This document shows, piece by piece, positions 17,311-26,172 of a DNA stretch of 64,000 nt. The stretch's first letter is position 1. Each line of letters opens with the position of its first letter. Under the pieces are notes generated by a model. The model was not told the DNA's origin. It made no database searches and worked only from the letters and a program-made list of their open reading frames with translations. Origin of the DNA: Streptomyces sp. MA5143a (GTDB lineage Bacteria > Actinomycetota > Actinomycetes > Streptomycetales > Streptomycetaceae); NCBI RefSeq assembly GCF_900290235.1, contig NZ_OLMK01000109.1, positions 1 through 64,000 on the forward strand. Direction: 5' to 3'. The position numbers and the translations under genes were made by a program.

Positions 17311-18270
17311 CTACACCCCGTCGATCTCCTTGAGGTTCTCCAGCGTCGCGGTGGTGTCGGTCTTGAGCCAGTCGGTGACCTCCGCCACCTCCGGAAGACT
17401 GGCCGCGTCGTCGTCGTAGGACGACGCGTACGCGCTCCAGCTCATCTCGTACGTCACCCAGCCGTCGCGCACCGCGAGCGTGGCCGAGCGGCTGCCGCTG
17501 CTGTCGCCGCCGGAGGTGGTGTCCTCCGTGACCAGGTACGCCTCGTCGCCGAAGCCGCTGATCCGCTCGACCTCGTAGTCGTCGTAGCGCTGGTCGTACT
17601 CGGCCCAGCGGGCGGTGAACTCGGGGCCGGGGTCGGTCTTCTTGTGCAGCTCCAGTTCCACGGAGAAGTACGCGTCGGAGAGGGTGGAGGTCGAGGACTT
17701 CTTCAGGGAGAGACTGCAGTAGCTCTGGTCGAGGGCCTCGTGCTCCAGGGACTGGTTCACGGGGCTCGAGTCCTCCTCCGGGTACTCGTCGTCGAACGAG
17801 GAGTGCTCCACCTCCCGGCAGAGCTCGGACTTGGCCTCGTATCCGCGCAGGTCGGCCTTGTCGTCGCGGCCGAGGAGGAAGACGCCTCCGGCCCACGCGG
17901 CGGATGCCAGCACCGCGCCCACCACGGCCCAGAGCACGGCGCGTCCGGCGCCGCCCGAGCCGGGGGCGGCGGGAGCCGTGGGATAGCCGGCGGGCGGGTA
18001 GCCGCCGGGCTGCGGCTGCCCGTAGGGGTTGTGCTGGGTGGGCAGGGAGGCGGCCGGCGGGCCGAATCCGGCGGGCGACTGGGGGTTGGGGTACGGGTAG
18101 GCGCTCGGCGACGCCGGGAGCTGGGCCTGGGTCGGCGTCTGCGGCTGCGCGGCCGGCTGGGGCTGCGCGGGGTACGCCGGACCGGGCTGTCCGGGCGGGC
18201 CGGGCGGGGTCGCGGACGGCTGGTCCTGCGGCTGGGGCTGGGCCGGGGCACCCTCGGGACGTTCGGTCAT
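17311..18270 (-). CDS. Membrane-anchored protein with Pro/Gln-rich cytoplasmic tail
   Basis: This 319-aa protein is of unknown function. Residues 1-105 are a Pro/Gln/Ala/Tyr-rich disordered tail, one membrane helix follows (about 108-131, AVLWAVVGAVLASAAWAGGVFLL), and the remaining 185 residues form an acidic Ser/Tyr-rich domain with two Cys that would lie outside the membrane. The ATG has GGAGAAG upstream. Streptomyces encodes many proteins of this tail-helix-domain design; the outer domain is not one I can name. It ends at a bidirectional hairpin facing the cupin gene. Confidence 0.75.
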   Translation of the reverse strand: MTERPEGAPAQPQPQDQPSATPPGPPGQPGPAYPAQPQPAAQPQTPTQAQLPASPSAYPYPNPQSPAGFGPPAASLPTQHNPYGQPQPGGYPPAGYPTAPAAPGSGGAGRAVLWAVVGAVLASAAWAGGVFLLGRDDKADLRGYEAKSELCREVEHSSFDDEYPEEDSSPVNQSLEHEALDQSYCSLSLKKSSTSTLSDAYFSVELELHKKTDPGPEFTARWAEYDQRYDDYEVERISGFGDEAYLVTEDTTSGGDSSGSRSATLAVRDGWVTYEMSWSAYASSYDDDAASLPEVAEVTDWLKTDTTATLENLKEIDGV

Positions 18271-18359
18271 CGGCTTCTCCTCATTTCGGGGGTAGGGGGG
18301 TGCTCCGGACGGGGGCGCCGGCCGTCGTCCTGGGGCGGTGGTCGGGGCCCGGTGCTTTC

Positions 18360-18833
18360 ATGGGAGTCATGACCAGCGCGAGTGTCGTCGTGGAGCGGCG
18401 AGTAGCCGCCTCCCAGGGGCGGGTGTGGGAGGCCCTGACGGACCTCGCCGGCATGGAGCGGATGCTGAGCGGCGTCGTCAGGGTGGAGGTCCTCACCGGC
18501 GGGGGGTTCGGGGTGGGCACGCGATGGCGGGAGACCCGCCGTATGTTCGGCAAGGACGCCACCGAGGAGATGGGCGTGACCCTGAGCGAACCGCCCGAGC
18601 GCTATGTGGTGGAGGCCGAGTCCCATGGTTCCCACTACGTCTCCGCGTGGGAGCTGCGGCCCGACGGCCCCGCGTCGACGACCATCCGGATGACGTTCAC
18701 GGCGGTGCCGACCGGCGCCGTCTCCGGTCTGCTGGCCAAGGTGCTGGGCGGCGTCGGTGCCCGTGCGGTGCGCAGGGCCGTCGCGAAGGACCTCGACGAC
18801 GTGGCCGGGTGGCTGGAGGGCCGCAGGGGCTGA
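18360..18833 (+). CDS. SRPBCC (START-like) domain protein
   Basis: This 157-aa protein reads as a polyketide-cyclase/SRPBCC fold. It begins with VVVERRVAASQGRVWEALTD, and a helix-grip pattern continues through GTRWRETRRMFGKDATEEM and TTIRMTFTAVPTG, with a C-terminal long helix ending DVAGWLEGRR. Members bind hydrophobic ligands, and this class includes many of unknown role. Two in-frame ATGs (18360 and 18369) are possible and neither has a strong ribosome site, so the start is uncertain by three codons. It is divergent from the preceding membrane protein. Confidence 0.78.
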   Translation: MGVMTSASVVVERRVAASQGRVWEALTDLAGMERMLSGVVRVEVLTGGGFGVGTRWRETRRMFGKDATEEMGVTLSEPPERYVVEAESHGSHYVSAWELRPDGPASTTIRMTFTAVPTGAVSGLLAKVLGGVGARAVRRAVAKDLDDVAGWLEGRRG

Positions 18834-18882
18834 GTCCGCCCCTGCCGGCCCTCCGGTCTGCCGCCCTGCCGCGCTCGTCGTC

Positions 18883-20472
18883 TCACGAGTTGGTGCCGAG
18901 ACCCGTGGTCACGTAGGCGCACTCGGTGTAGATGTAGCCCGACTGCAGCTTGGCGGTGTCCGAGGCGGGGCTGGAGGAGGTGCCGCCCTGCGGCTTGTGC
19001 AGGAAGTACGTGGTGCCGACCGGGAGGGTGATCGTGCGCTGCGGGTACTTCTTGCCGCCGCTGCACGGTTTGAAGTTGGGGTCGAGGGTGCGGCTCCAGT
19101 CGTAGCTGGTGCAGCCGCCGCAGCCCTTCAGGGTGAAGGTGCCGGTGACCGGGCCGGTGTACATGACCTGGATCTCGTCGGGGCTGTCGTTCTTGACCGT
19201 GACGGTGATGCTGCCGCCCGTACGGGTGGTGGGCAGCTTCTTGCCCGCCGCCGGCACCTCCTGCGCGATCTCGGCGGCGATCGCGATCTTCTTGGCGCGG
19301 GGCGCGTTCTTGTGCTTCTTGTTGGCCTTGACGAAGTCGTTCATCGAGGTGACCGCGTCGGCGAACTCGCCGTCCTCGTACTGGGACACGCCGCAGGTGT
19401 AGACGCCGGTGGAGGCGGACCGGTCGGCGCGTGCGGCGTCGTCGGCGAGGGCGTCGCCGACGCCCGCCTTCTCACCGGGCAGGCCCTTGACCTGGAGGCT
19501 GAGGGACTCCAGCTGCTGCACGGCGTTGCACGGGTCGTCGCCGCCGACGGCCTTGATCGCCTTGTCGACGGCCGTCTTGACGTCGGGCTCGACCTTCGCC
19601 GCCTGCTCGGAGTCGGGGAACTCGTTCAGCAGGTCGCGGAAGTGGTCGGTCCAGTCGCCCGTGCCGCTCGCGAGGGTGCCGGAGGCGCACTCGTACAGGG
19701 AGGTCGCGAGCCGGTCGTCGGGCCAGGTGGCCAGGGAGCCGACGTCCTTCCTGCTCAGGGTCTGCGGGACCGTGCGCAGGTACTCGAGCGGGGCTATCGC
19801 GTCGCAGTACTCCTGCTTCTCGTAGGGCGCGCCGACCGTCGTGTAGAACGTCTTCAGCCGGTCCGGGATCTTCTCGGCCGCCCGCGAGTCGGGGTGGTCG
19901 GTGCTGAGGTCGTCGTAGGCGCTCAAGGCCCTGCGGTACTCGGACTGGGTGGTGCTGAAGGACTCGCCGGAGGCCTTGCGCACGAGGTCGTCGGCGGTGT
20001 CGAGACGGTCCAGGAGCATCTGCTCGGCGGCCTCGTCCCGCGCGCTCTCGTACAGCAGGGAGCCGGCGACCGGGACGCCGAGGAGCAGGACGCCGAGCGC
20101 GATCGCGAGCGGGGATTGCGCGGGCCACACCAGCCGGTTGCGCAGGCCGACCATGGCCCCGTGGACGGCTGTGAGGACGAGGAACAGGCCGTAGACGACG
20201 AGGGTCGTGCCGGACACGCCGTCGGGGTCGGCCGGCAGCACCGTGAAGAGCAGGATGCCGGTGGCCACCCAGCACAGCAGCGTCAGCAGGGGCCGGCGCA
20301 CCAGGGCGTAACCGAGGCCGAGACCGCTGAGGTTGAGCAGCCCCACGCCGATGGCGCGCCAGGGGTCGGCCGGACCGGGCGGCGGCGCCGACGGCATCGG
20401 TGGCACCACATAGCTGTGGCTCCAGCCGTCCTGGTCTCTCGTTCCGTATGGCCCGTACTGGTCTCCGGACAT
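18883..20472 (-). CDS. Hypothetical multi-pass membrane protein with extracytoplasmic domain
   Basis: This 529-aa protein of unknown function has a short Pro/Tyr-rich tail (YGPYG, PPMPSAPPPGP), four closely spaced membrane helices (about residues 40-150), and a large outer region. The helical part (about 150-400) shows repeated Tyr/Ala/Leu and DAADDLV/YRRALSAYDDL patterns suggestive of TPR-like repeats. The C-terminal beta-rich domain (about 400-529) contains CGGCTSYDW and a final Cys. The ATG at 20472 is preferred, with GGGGGA upstream; a TTG six codons earlier is possible. It may sense or bind something at the cell surface, but nothing more specific is supported. Confidence 0.72.
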   Translation of the reverse strand: MSGDQYGPYGTRDQDGWSHSYVVPPMPSAPPPGPADPWRAIGVGLLNLSGLGLGYALVRRPLLTLLCWVATGILLFTVLPADPDGVSGTTLVVYGLFLVLTAVHGAMVGLRNRLVWPAQSPLAIALGVLLLGVPVAGSLLYESARDEAAEQMLLDRLDTADDLVRKASGESFSTTQSEYRRALSAYDDLSTDHPDSRAAEKIPDRLKTFYTTVGAPYEKQEYCDAIAPLEYLRTVPQTLSRKDVGSLATWPDDRLATSLYECASGTLASGTGDWTDHFRDLLNEFPDSEQAAKVEPDVKTAVDKAIKAVGGDDPCNAVQQLESLSLQVKGLPGEKAGVGDALADDAARADRSASTGVYTCGVSQYEDGEFADAVTSMNDFVKANKKHKNAPRAKKIAIAAEIAQEVPAAGKKLPTTRTGGSITVTVKNDSPDEIQVMYTGPVTGTFTLKGCGGCTSYDWSRTLDPNFKPCSGGKKYPQRTITLPVGTTYFLHKPQGGTSSSPASDTAKLQSGYIYTECAYVTTGLGTNS

Positions 20473-20636
20473 GTCGGATCCCCCCGTCAACTACACCCGC
20501 ATGCCTACGAATTGTCAGTGTACGGCTGAAACCATATGGCGCGACAGCCGATTCCGGTCGCCAGGGGCCAAGATCGATGACCTTTCGTGACCACCGGCGC
20601 GGCAACCCTCCGGGGTGATCGCCCATCGCGGCCGCG

Positions 20637-21599
20637 TCAGCCCGGTGGGCTGCCGGAGGGCTCCGGGAGCGGGCCGTCGAGCGGTGTCGCCGCAGGGTCG
20701 GGCGCCCGGCGCGCGGGGGCCGCGTGGACGACGGCCACGGTCGCCGCCGCGCAGGTCAGGAGGGCGCCGGAGGCCAGGAGGGTCCACATGGGGGCCGTCG
20801 CGTCGAAGGGGGCGCGTCCGGCGTAGGCGGTCGCGGTGACGGCGCCCAGCACTGCGGCGTAACCGGCGGCCGCGGCCGCGACGACGACGCCCGCCGTACG
20901 GCGCCGCAGGGCACCCGCGTCGCACACGATCGCGACGAGGGCGAGCACCTGGAGGCCGTGCAGCCCTGTGGCGTGGGCCAGTTTGGCGCTGCCCGCCGCC
21001 CCGAACAGCACCTCCCACGGGACGCGACCCGTCTCGTCGAACGCGGCCTCGCCGAGGGCGGCCATGTCGCCGCCGATGTAGCCCGCGACCAGTACGGCGG
21101 CCAGGCCGACGCACGCCGCGACCCGGGACGCCGGGCTGCCGTAGAACCGTACGAGGACGGCGACGAGGAGCCACACCAGGCCGAGGATCAGCGGCAGGAT
21201 CAGGGTGCCGATCGCGGACCAGACCGCTGCGTCCGTGTCGGTGGCCTGGTTGAAGTGGGAGGCGACTCCGCGCCAGCGCTGGGCCGAGATGAGCACGGTC
21301 TCGGCAAGGGAGGTGCCGACGACGAGGCCCGCGGGAACCCGCACCCACCAGCGGTCGGGCAGTCCGCGCAGGATCCACACCACCGACCACACCAGCACGC
21401 CGAAGGACACCCCGAACACCACCGGCTTGCGCCACGACACCGGCCCCCACCACGGACCGCCGTCCACGACCGCCACCAGACCGTGCAGGACACCGGAGGC
21501 CAGCAGCGCGGTTCCGCACCACCACAGCAGCCGCTGGTAACGGCCGACCGGCCGCACGGCACGCCCTATGTCCCCCACCAGGACGGCGCCTGTCTTCAT
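20637..21599 (-). CDS. Eight-helix membrane protein of unknown function
   Basis: This 320-aa integral membrane protein has eight predicted hydrophobic helices across its whole length. Recurrent polar residues inside the membrane region (HFNQATDTDA, HATGLHGLQ) hint at a bound cofactor or ion. GGGAGGGGGGAAGG precedes the ATG. A perfect 11-bp palindrome lies about 80 bases upstream and is the most likely control site. It follows the response-regulator gene on the same strand after 131 bases, so it may belong to that regulon. Confidence 0.7.
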   Translation of the reverse strand: MKTGAVLVGDIGRAVRPVGRYQRLLWWCGTALLASGVLHGLVAVVDGGPWWGPVSWRKPVVFGVSFGVLVWSVVWILRGLPDRWWVRVPAGLVVGTSLAETVLISAQRWRGVASHFNQATDTDAAVWSAIGTLILPLILGLVWLLVAVLVRFYGSPASRVAACVGLAAVLVAGYIGGDMAALGEAAFDETGRVPWEVLFGAAGSAKLAHATGLHGLQVLALVAIVCDAGALRRRTAGVVVAAAAAGYAAVLGAVTATAYAGRAPFDATAPMWTLLASGALLTCAAATVAVVHAAPARRAPDPAATPLDGPLPEPSGSPPG

Positions 21600-21679
21600 C
21601 CCTTCCCCCCTCCCTCTCGGGCCGGCCCCGACCGTAGGGCGGCGGCGGGAACCGGGGCGTCCCCCTGCGGGGGTGCGGG

Positions 21680-21703
21680 GGTGTACCCCCGTGGGGGTAC
21701 ACC
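21680..21703. promoter_or_regulatory. Perfect 11-bp inverted repeat, candidate operator
   Basis: GGTGTACCCCC-GT-GGGGGTACACC is a perfect 11+11 palindrome with only 2 bases between arms, too tight for a good hairpin but ideal for a dimeric DNA-binding protein. It lies 27 bases after the response-regulator stop and about 80 bases before the start of the membrane protein on the same strand. It could be the binding site of that regulator, or part of a terminator. Confidence 0.5.
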
Positions 21704-21730
21704 GGGCAGTGCGGGTGGGGGACCGCCGGG

Positions 21731-22462
21731 TCAGCGGAGGTGGGTGGTCCGGCAGTCGCCGCGTTCCATCAGGCCCGAGCGGTAGGCGAGGACGACGGCC
21801 TGGGCGCGGTCACGGGCGCCGATCTTGTGCAGGATGCGTTTGACGTGGGTCTTCGCGGTCGACTCGGCGATGTTCAGCCGGGCGGCGAGTTCGGCGTTGG
21901 ACAGCCCTTCCGCGATCAGACGCAGGACCTGTGCCTCGCGGACGGTGAGGTGACGCAGCCGGGCGCGGTCCGCGGCGGCCGTGCCGGGGCGGGCGACCTC
22001 CCCATCACCCCCGCCCCCGCTGCCGCCGTCGCCGTCGCCGTCGAGTACGAAGCGTTCGACCAGGGCGCGGGTCACCGACGGGTCCAGCAGGGTGTCGCCG
22101 GCGGCCACCGTGCGGACGGCGTCGATGAGCCGCTCGGGAGCGGTGCGCTTCAACAGGAAGCCGCTGGCGCCCGCGCGCAGGGCCCGCCAGACGTAGGCGT
22201 CGTCGGGGAAGGTCGTCAGGACGAGGATCCGGGACGCCGGCCCGGCGTCGACGATCCGCGCGGTGGCCTGGATGCCGTCGATCCCGGGCATCCGCACGTC
22301 CATCAGGACGACGTCGGGGGCCAGCGAGCGGCAGAGTTCCACAGCACACAGACCGTCCCCCGCCTCCCCGACGACCTCGATGCCGGGGGCGGTACCGAGG
22401 ATCACCGCGACACCGGCCCGCAACAGCGCGTCGTCGTCGGCCAGGAGCACCCGTACGGTCAT
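21731..22462 (-). CDS. NarL/LuxR-family response regulator
   Basis: This 243-aa regulator has a receiver domain (residues 1-125) with the acidic pocket DDD, phosphoacceptor Asp in VVLMDVRMPGIDG, TTF and the Lys of FLLKRT. An Asp/Gly-rich linker leads to a LuxR helix-turn-helix (about 175-235: LTVREAQVLRLIAEGLSNAELAARL in overlapping pieces, then TAKTHVKRIL). It is the partner of the DesK-type kinase whose stop codon overlaps this ATG. As sequenced, an upstream open frame continues into it from the damaged kinase gene; the domain boundary and ATG at 22462 define the real start. Confidence 0.9.
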   Translation of the reverse strand: MTVRVLLADDDALLRAGVAVILGTAPGIEVVGEAGDGLCAVELCRSLAPDVVLMDVRMPGIDGIQATARIVDAGPASRILVLTTFPDDAYVWRALRAGASGFLLKRTAPERLIDAVRTVAAGDTLLDPSVTRALVERFVLDGDGDGGSGGGGDGEVARPGTAAADRARLRHLTVREAQVLRLIAEGLSNAELAARLNIAESTAKTHVKRILHKIGARDRAQAVVLAYRSGLMERGDCRTTHLR

Positions 22463-23649
22463 GGCAGCGGCAGCTCGACGCTCAGGGCGAAGCCGCCGCC
22501 GTCCGCCGGGCCGTGGGAGACGGATCCGCCGAAAGCGACGGCCCGTTCGGTGATGCCCCGCAGTCCCCGGCCCGGCCGGTACCCCGGGTCGGGGCCCTTT
22601 GCCGCCGTCCACGATCCGTACGAGGACCGCCCTCCCGGACCGGTCCGACCGGTCCGACCGCACCGACGGCTCCGACGGCTCCAGTGGCTCCGTGCGGACG
22701 GTCACCTCGGCGGACCGGGCGTGGCCGTGGCGCAGGGCGTTGGTGAGGGCCTCCTGGACGATGCGGTGGACCGACAGCCGTATCGCACGGGGCAACGTGC
22801 CCGTCTCCGGCTCGATGTGGAGGCGTACGTCCATGCCGGCGTCGGCCAGCGGACGGATCAGTCGGGCGAGGTCGGCGGGGCCGGGTTCGGCGGGCCGGCA
22901 GGGGCGTCGGCCCCGGCGCCGGGCTCGGCGGCCGTCCCTGCACCGGGCTCGGCGTCCTCGGCACGCAGGAGGCCGAGAAGGTGGTCGAGTTCCGTGAGGG
23001 CGTCGCGGCCGGTGCGCTCGACGCTCATCAGCAGCTCACGGGTCCGGGCCGGGTCGGTGTCGAGGACCAGGCGTCCGGCGCCCGCCTGCACGAGCATGGC
23101 GTTGACCGAGTGGCCCAGGACGTCATGCACTTCCCGTGCGATGCGGACCCGTTCGGCGACGACGGCCTCACGCCGCAGCAGCTCCGCCATCTCCTCGCGC
23201 CTCCGGGCCGTGGCACGGCCCGCCCCCCACACCAGCAGCCAGACGCACACCACCGCGACCTGGGTCACGGACGAGTCGTCCTTCGGGGCGAAGTGGGCGA
23301 GGACGCCCGGCAGGACGAGAGGCGCGCCGAGCAGGGCCCGGAAGGGGGTCGCGTACAGGCCCAGGGAGTACACCCCGATCAGGTTCGCGACCGGGGTCAG
23401 CGGGCCGGGTCCCACCGACAGGGCCTCCGCGACGAGACCGGCCGAACCCAGCGCGTAGGCGGTCAGCGGGGCACTGCGTCGGAGGGCCACACCGGCGGCG
23501 ATCACCGCGCTCAGCGCGAGCACCGCGGCGAGGGGGGCGTCGGTCTCCCGCTCCGCGCCCACCCTCACCGCCGTCATGGCCACCAGCAGCACGGCTGCCG
23601 CCGCCATGTCGCCCGGCGGCGGCAGCCGCCGGGCCCACCCCTTCGCCAT
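22459..23649 (-). pseudogene. DesK-type sensor histidine kinase with two compensating frameshifts
   Basis: Together the pieces make a normal kinase of about 395 aa: 4-5 membrane helices, HisKA_3 with the phosphoacceptor H175 in AREVHDVLGH, then an ATPase domain. The first part stops at 22858 in one frame. The N-box (VHRIVQEALTNALRHGHA) and DLARLIRPLADAGM are read one base out of phase. The G-box (GRGLRGITERA, FGG) returns to the first frame and ends in a TGA overlapping the regulator ATG. One base seems lost in the GC-rich linker near 22866-22900, and one C gained in the run at 22591-22594. This is either recent decay or two sequencing errors; if the latter, the gene is intact. Confidence 0.8.
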
Positions 23650-23769
23650 GGTCCGCCTCGACCGTCATCCGACACGGGATCAACTCCCGTTCAAATTAAC
23701 AAGGTTGGCGGGCCTTGGGGACTGGTCCGGATGGCGGAGGGGTGGCGGTACGTCAGCGGCTCCGCGGCT

Positions 23770-25935
23770 TCAGCTGATCGCTCCGCGCCGCACACGGCGG
23801 AGCAGGACGACACCGCAGAGCGCGAGGACACCGCCGAGCACGGCCGGCCACATCTCGGCACCGGTGTCGGCGAGGTCGCCCGCGGCCGACTGGGAGCCCG
23901 TGGATCCCTCGGCACCCTGGGAGCCGGCCTGGCCCGCGCCCGCCGCCGAGGGGATGTTCCCGGCCGGGGTCTGGTCGGCGGCCTCGTCGTCCTTGTCTTC
24001 GCCCCCGCCCTGGCCGGCGTCCTGCCCGGCGTCCTTGTCGCGCTCGCGCTGGGTCGCCTTGGGCGAGGCGAAGGTCTTGGGCGTGTCGGCCTTGTCCGTG
24101 GGCTCGCCGGCGTCACCGTTTTCGCCCTGGTTCTGACCCTGACCCTTGTCCTGGCCCTTGTCCTGGCCCTTGTCCTGGCCCTGGTTCTGGCCCTCCTGGT
24201 CGCCCGGCTGCTCCTGGCCCTGGTCCTGGTCCTGGTCCTGGTCCTGGTCCTGGTCCTGACCTTGGTCCTGGCCACCGTCCTGGTTCTGGTCGCCGCCGTC
24301 GCCCTGGTCGCCGCCGGGCTGCTCCTGATCCTTACCCTGGTCGCCACCGTTGCCCTGGTCGCCGCCGTCGCCGCCGTCACCGGCACCCTGGCCGCCGCCG
24401 AGGTCCGCCGCGTCGCACTCGCGGCCCTCGTTGATGCAGTCGACCATCTCGCGCATCAGGCCCTCGTCGAAGACGTTGATGAAGTCGCCGTGGTCGGTGA
24501 TCGGCTTGTGGACCTGCTCGGGGAAGGAGTCCACCGCGAACAGCGGGGTCGTACGGCCGCCGTCCTGGAGGCTCGGGGCGTCGACGTCGTAGACGATGCG
24601 CTGGACGAGCTGGGGAATGGCCTTGAAACCGCCGGGGCAGCTGCCGTCGGCGGCGGCGAAGGCCACGTGCGTGCGGTGGTTGGCGCTGTCGATGTTGCGG
24701 CCGTCCCAGCAGCTCTGGAACTTGAAGGTGCGCACGACGTCGCTGCCGTCGGGGCAGAGCGGGTACTTGTCCTTCAGCTGCCGGTCCTCGAACCCGGTGC
24801 AGCTCCACGAGGCGTTGGCGTTGGCCGGGCCGTTGACGAACGCCTTGGCGTCACCGGTGATGATGCGCAGGAGCCGCGGCATCTCGGCGACCTCGCCCCG
24901 CGGGCTGCCCACGAAGGTCATGGTGACCTGCTTGGGGGTCACGATCTCACCGGCGTTGCCCTCGATGCCGCCGCCGGGCGAGTTGGCGTCCTGCTCGACG
25001 GTGCCGTTCTGCACACGCAGCACCGGCCAGAAGTAGGACGACTTGTCGTCCTGGTTCTCGCAGCTGGTCTCGGCGGCCGCGAGGTCCTCGTCGCTGGCGA
25101 AGGCGTTGTTGGCCTGGTTGCCGACGTAGTCGTGGAAGTGGTGGGCGCCGTTGCTGACGCCGGGGGCGACGATGACGTTGTCCGAGTTGAACACGCCGTT
25201 CGCGTTCACCCCGCAGGCGGTGGTGAAGGAGCCGCGCGAGGCGTTCTGCCCCCGGGCCCCGCCCTGCCCGCCCGGCTGGACGGAGGTGATGTCGGCGAAG
25301 TCCGCTGCCACCGGGCCGTTGCCCGCCTGACCACCGTTGCCCTGCTGGCCCTGCTGACCGCCCTGGCCCTGCTGACCCTGCTGACCGTCCTGACCCTGCT
25401 GGCCGCCCTGGTCCTGGCCGGCGCCGTCGCCGTCCTGGTCGCCGCCCTGGTCGCCCCCGTTGTCGTTGCCGGTCTCGCGCAGCGTGCAGGAGGCGAGCGA
25501 GTCGAGCCCCTCGGGGCGGTCCCCGACGCGGTCGATGGCGATCGCGATGCGCTCGATCGTCGCGGCCCGCTTCTCCTTCAGCGGGTTCATGATGGCGTTC
25601 TCCGCGAACCCGCCGTCCTGCTGCTGGGCCTGCGCGGAGTTCTGCAGCCGCTGGTAGGCCTCGGCTATCTGCCCGTCGAGCGCGGCGAGTTCGTTGTCCA
25701 CGTCCCCCCGCGCGCCCTCGGGCACGTCGGTCAGCTCACTGCCGACGTCCGGGCAGTCGATCGTCGCGGCAGCGGAGTTGGCCCACTGGCCGGACTCCTC
25801 GCCACCGCCGTCCTCGGTGGCCGACGCGTAGACGTTCGCGGCCACGAGCCCGCCTCCGCCCAAGATCAGCGCGATCGCGGCGGAGGTCGCGCGCCGTGCT
25901 CCTGTCGGGCGTCTGCGCCTGGTGGTGCGTCCCAC
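23770..25935 (-). CDS. DUF1996 protein with LAXTG cell-wall sorting signal
   Basis: This 721-aa exported protein has a signal peptide (about residues 1-40), a helical region with Cys, a Gln/Gly/Asp linker, and the DUF1996 domain (about 210-475; NGAHHFHDYVGN, CWDGRNID, HRTHVAF, GSCPGGF are its conserved pieces). A 200-residue Gln/Asp/Gly/Lys linker with tandem QDQ and QDKG repeats follows, then the sorting signal LADTG at 688-692, a hydrophobic helix and an Arg-rich tail. LAXTG is recognised by class E sortases in Streptomyces, so the protein is probably wall-anchored. The GTG start has GGAG 5 bases upstream. No sortase gene is in the window. The DUF1996 role is unknown. Confidence 0.88.
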   Translation of the reverse strand: MGRTTRRRRPTGARRATSAAIALILGGGGLVAANVYASATEDGGGEESGQWANSAAATIDCPDVGSELTDVPEGARGDVDNELAALDGQIAEAYQRLQNSAQAQQQDGGFAENAIMNPLKEKRAATIERIAIAIDRVGDRPEGLDSLASCTLRETGNDNGGDQGGDQDGDGAGQDQGGQQGQDGQQGQQGQGGQQGQQGNGGQAGNGPVAADFADITSVQPGGQGGARGQNASRGSFTTACGVNANGVFNSDNVIVAPGVSNGAHHFHDYVGNQANNAFASDEDLAAAETSCENQDDKSSYFWPVLRVQNGTVEQDANSPGGGIEGNAGEIVTPKQVTMTFVGSPRGEVAEMPRLLRIITGDAKAFVNGPANANASWSCTGFEDRQLKDKYPLCPDGSDVVRTFKFQSCWDGRNIDSANHRTHVAFAAADGSCPGGFKAIPQLVQRIVYDVDAPSLQDGGRTTPLFAVDSFPEQVHKPITDHGDFINVFDEGLMREMVDCINEGRECDAADLGGGQGAGDGGDGGDQGNGGDQGKDQEQPGGDQGDGGDQNQDGGQDQGQDQDQDQDQDQDQGQEQPGDQEGQNQGQDKGQDKGQDKGQGQNQGENGDAGEPTDKADTPKTFASPKATQRERDKDAGQDAGQGGGEDKDDEAADQTPAGNIPSAAGAGQAGSQGAEGSTGSQSAAGDLADTGAEMWPAVLGGVLALCGVVLLRRVRRGAIS

Positions 25936-25972
25936 GGTGACTCCTACAACGTCGTGGTCGGTCCGGGCATAT

Positions 25973-26011
25973 AAAACCCCGGCCTTATACGGAGCTGGAG
26001 GCCGGGGTGTT
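25973..26011. promoter_or_regulatory. Inverted repeat in the divergent promoter region
   Basis: Arms AAAACCCCGGCC (25973-25984) and GGCCGGGGTGTT (26000-26011) match at 11 of 12 positions around a 15-base AT-richer centre containing TTATAC. The site lies between the divergent DUF1996 and SpoIIE-phosphatase genes, so it is not a terminator of either. It may be an operator, or a 5' leader hairpin. Confidence 0.45.
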
Positions 26012-26172
26012 CAAGCGACTCACGGATTCACAGGAAACTCATGGGAATCGGCCTGTCGGAGGCGTTCGGGGCCGCGTGGGGCACCTTCCCGGCCGTAGGG
26101 GCGGCGGCACCGCCTGTCACAGGGCGTGACCCCCTCTCGCCTCCGGGCGCGGGGCAGTGTAGACATGGGCAC

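Noticed and set aside
14483..17419. 978-codon forward frame opposite the MMPL transporter
   Set aside because: Composition is Gly/Asp/Val noise, with no domain, and it runs through the separate cupin gene in another frame.
21731..22834. Fusion of an ATPase N-box with a response regulator as one protein
   Set aside because: It arises only because the kinase gene is frameshifted; the G-box and HisKA domains lie in the other frame and the receiver has its own ATG at 22462.
24120..24260. Short tandem repeats resembling a CRISPR or minisatellite
   Set aside because: They are coding repeats (QDQ, QDKG) of the DUF1996 linker with 6- to 12-bp periods and no spacers.
22981..25974. Very long forward frame opposite the DUF1996 gene, rich in Leu/Val
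   Set aside because: The apparent hydrophobic repeats are the complement of the Gln/Asp linker codons. The reverse strand has the signal peptide, DUF1996 domain and sorting signal.
26041..26172. Upstream ATG of the SpoIIE phosphatase frame as the true start
   Set aside because: The extra 44 codons do not look like the family and have no ribosome site, though the true start remains unsettled.
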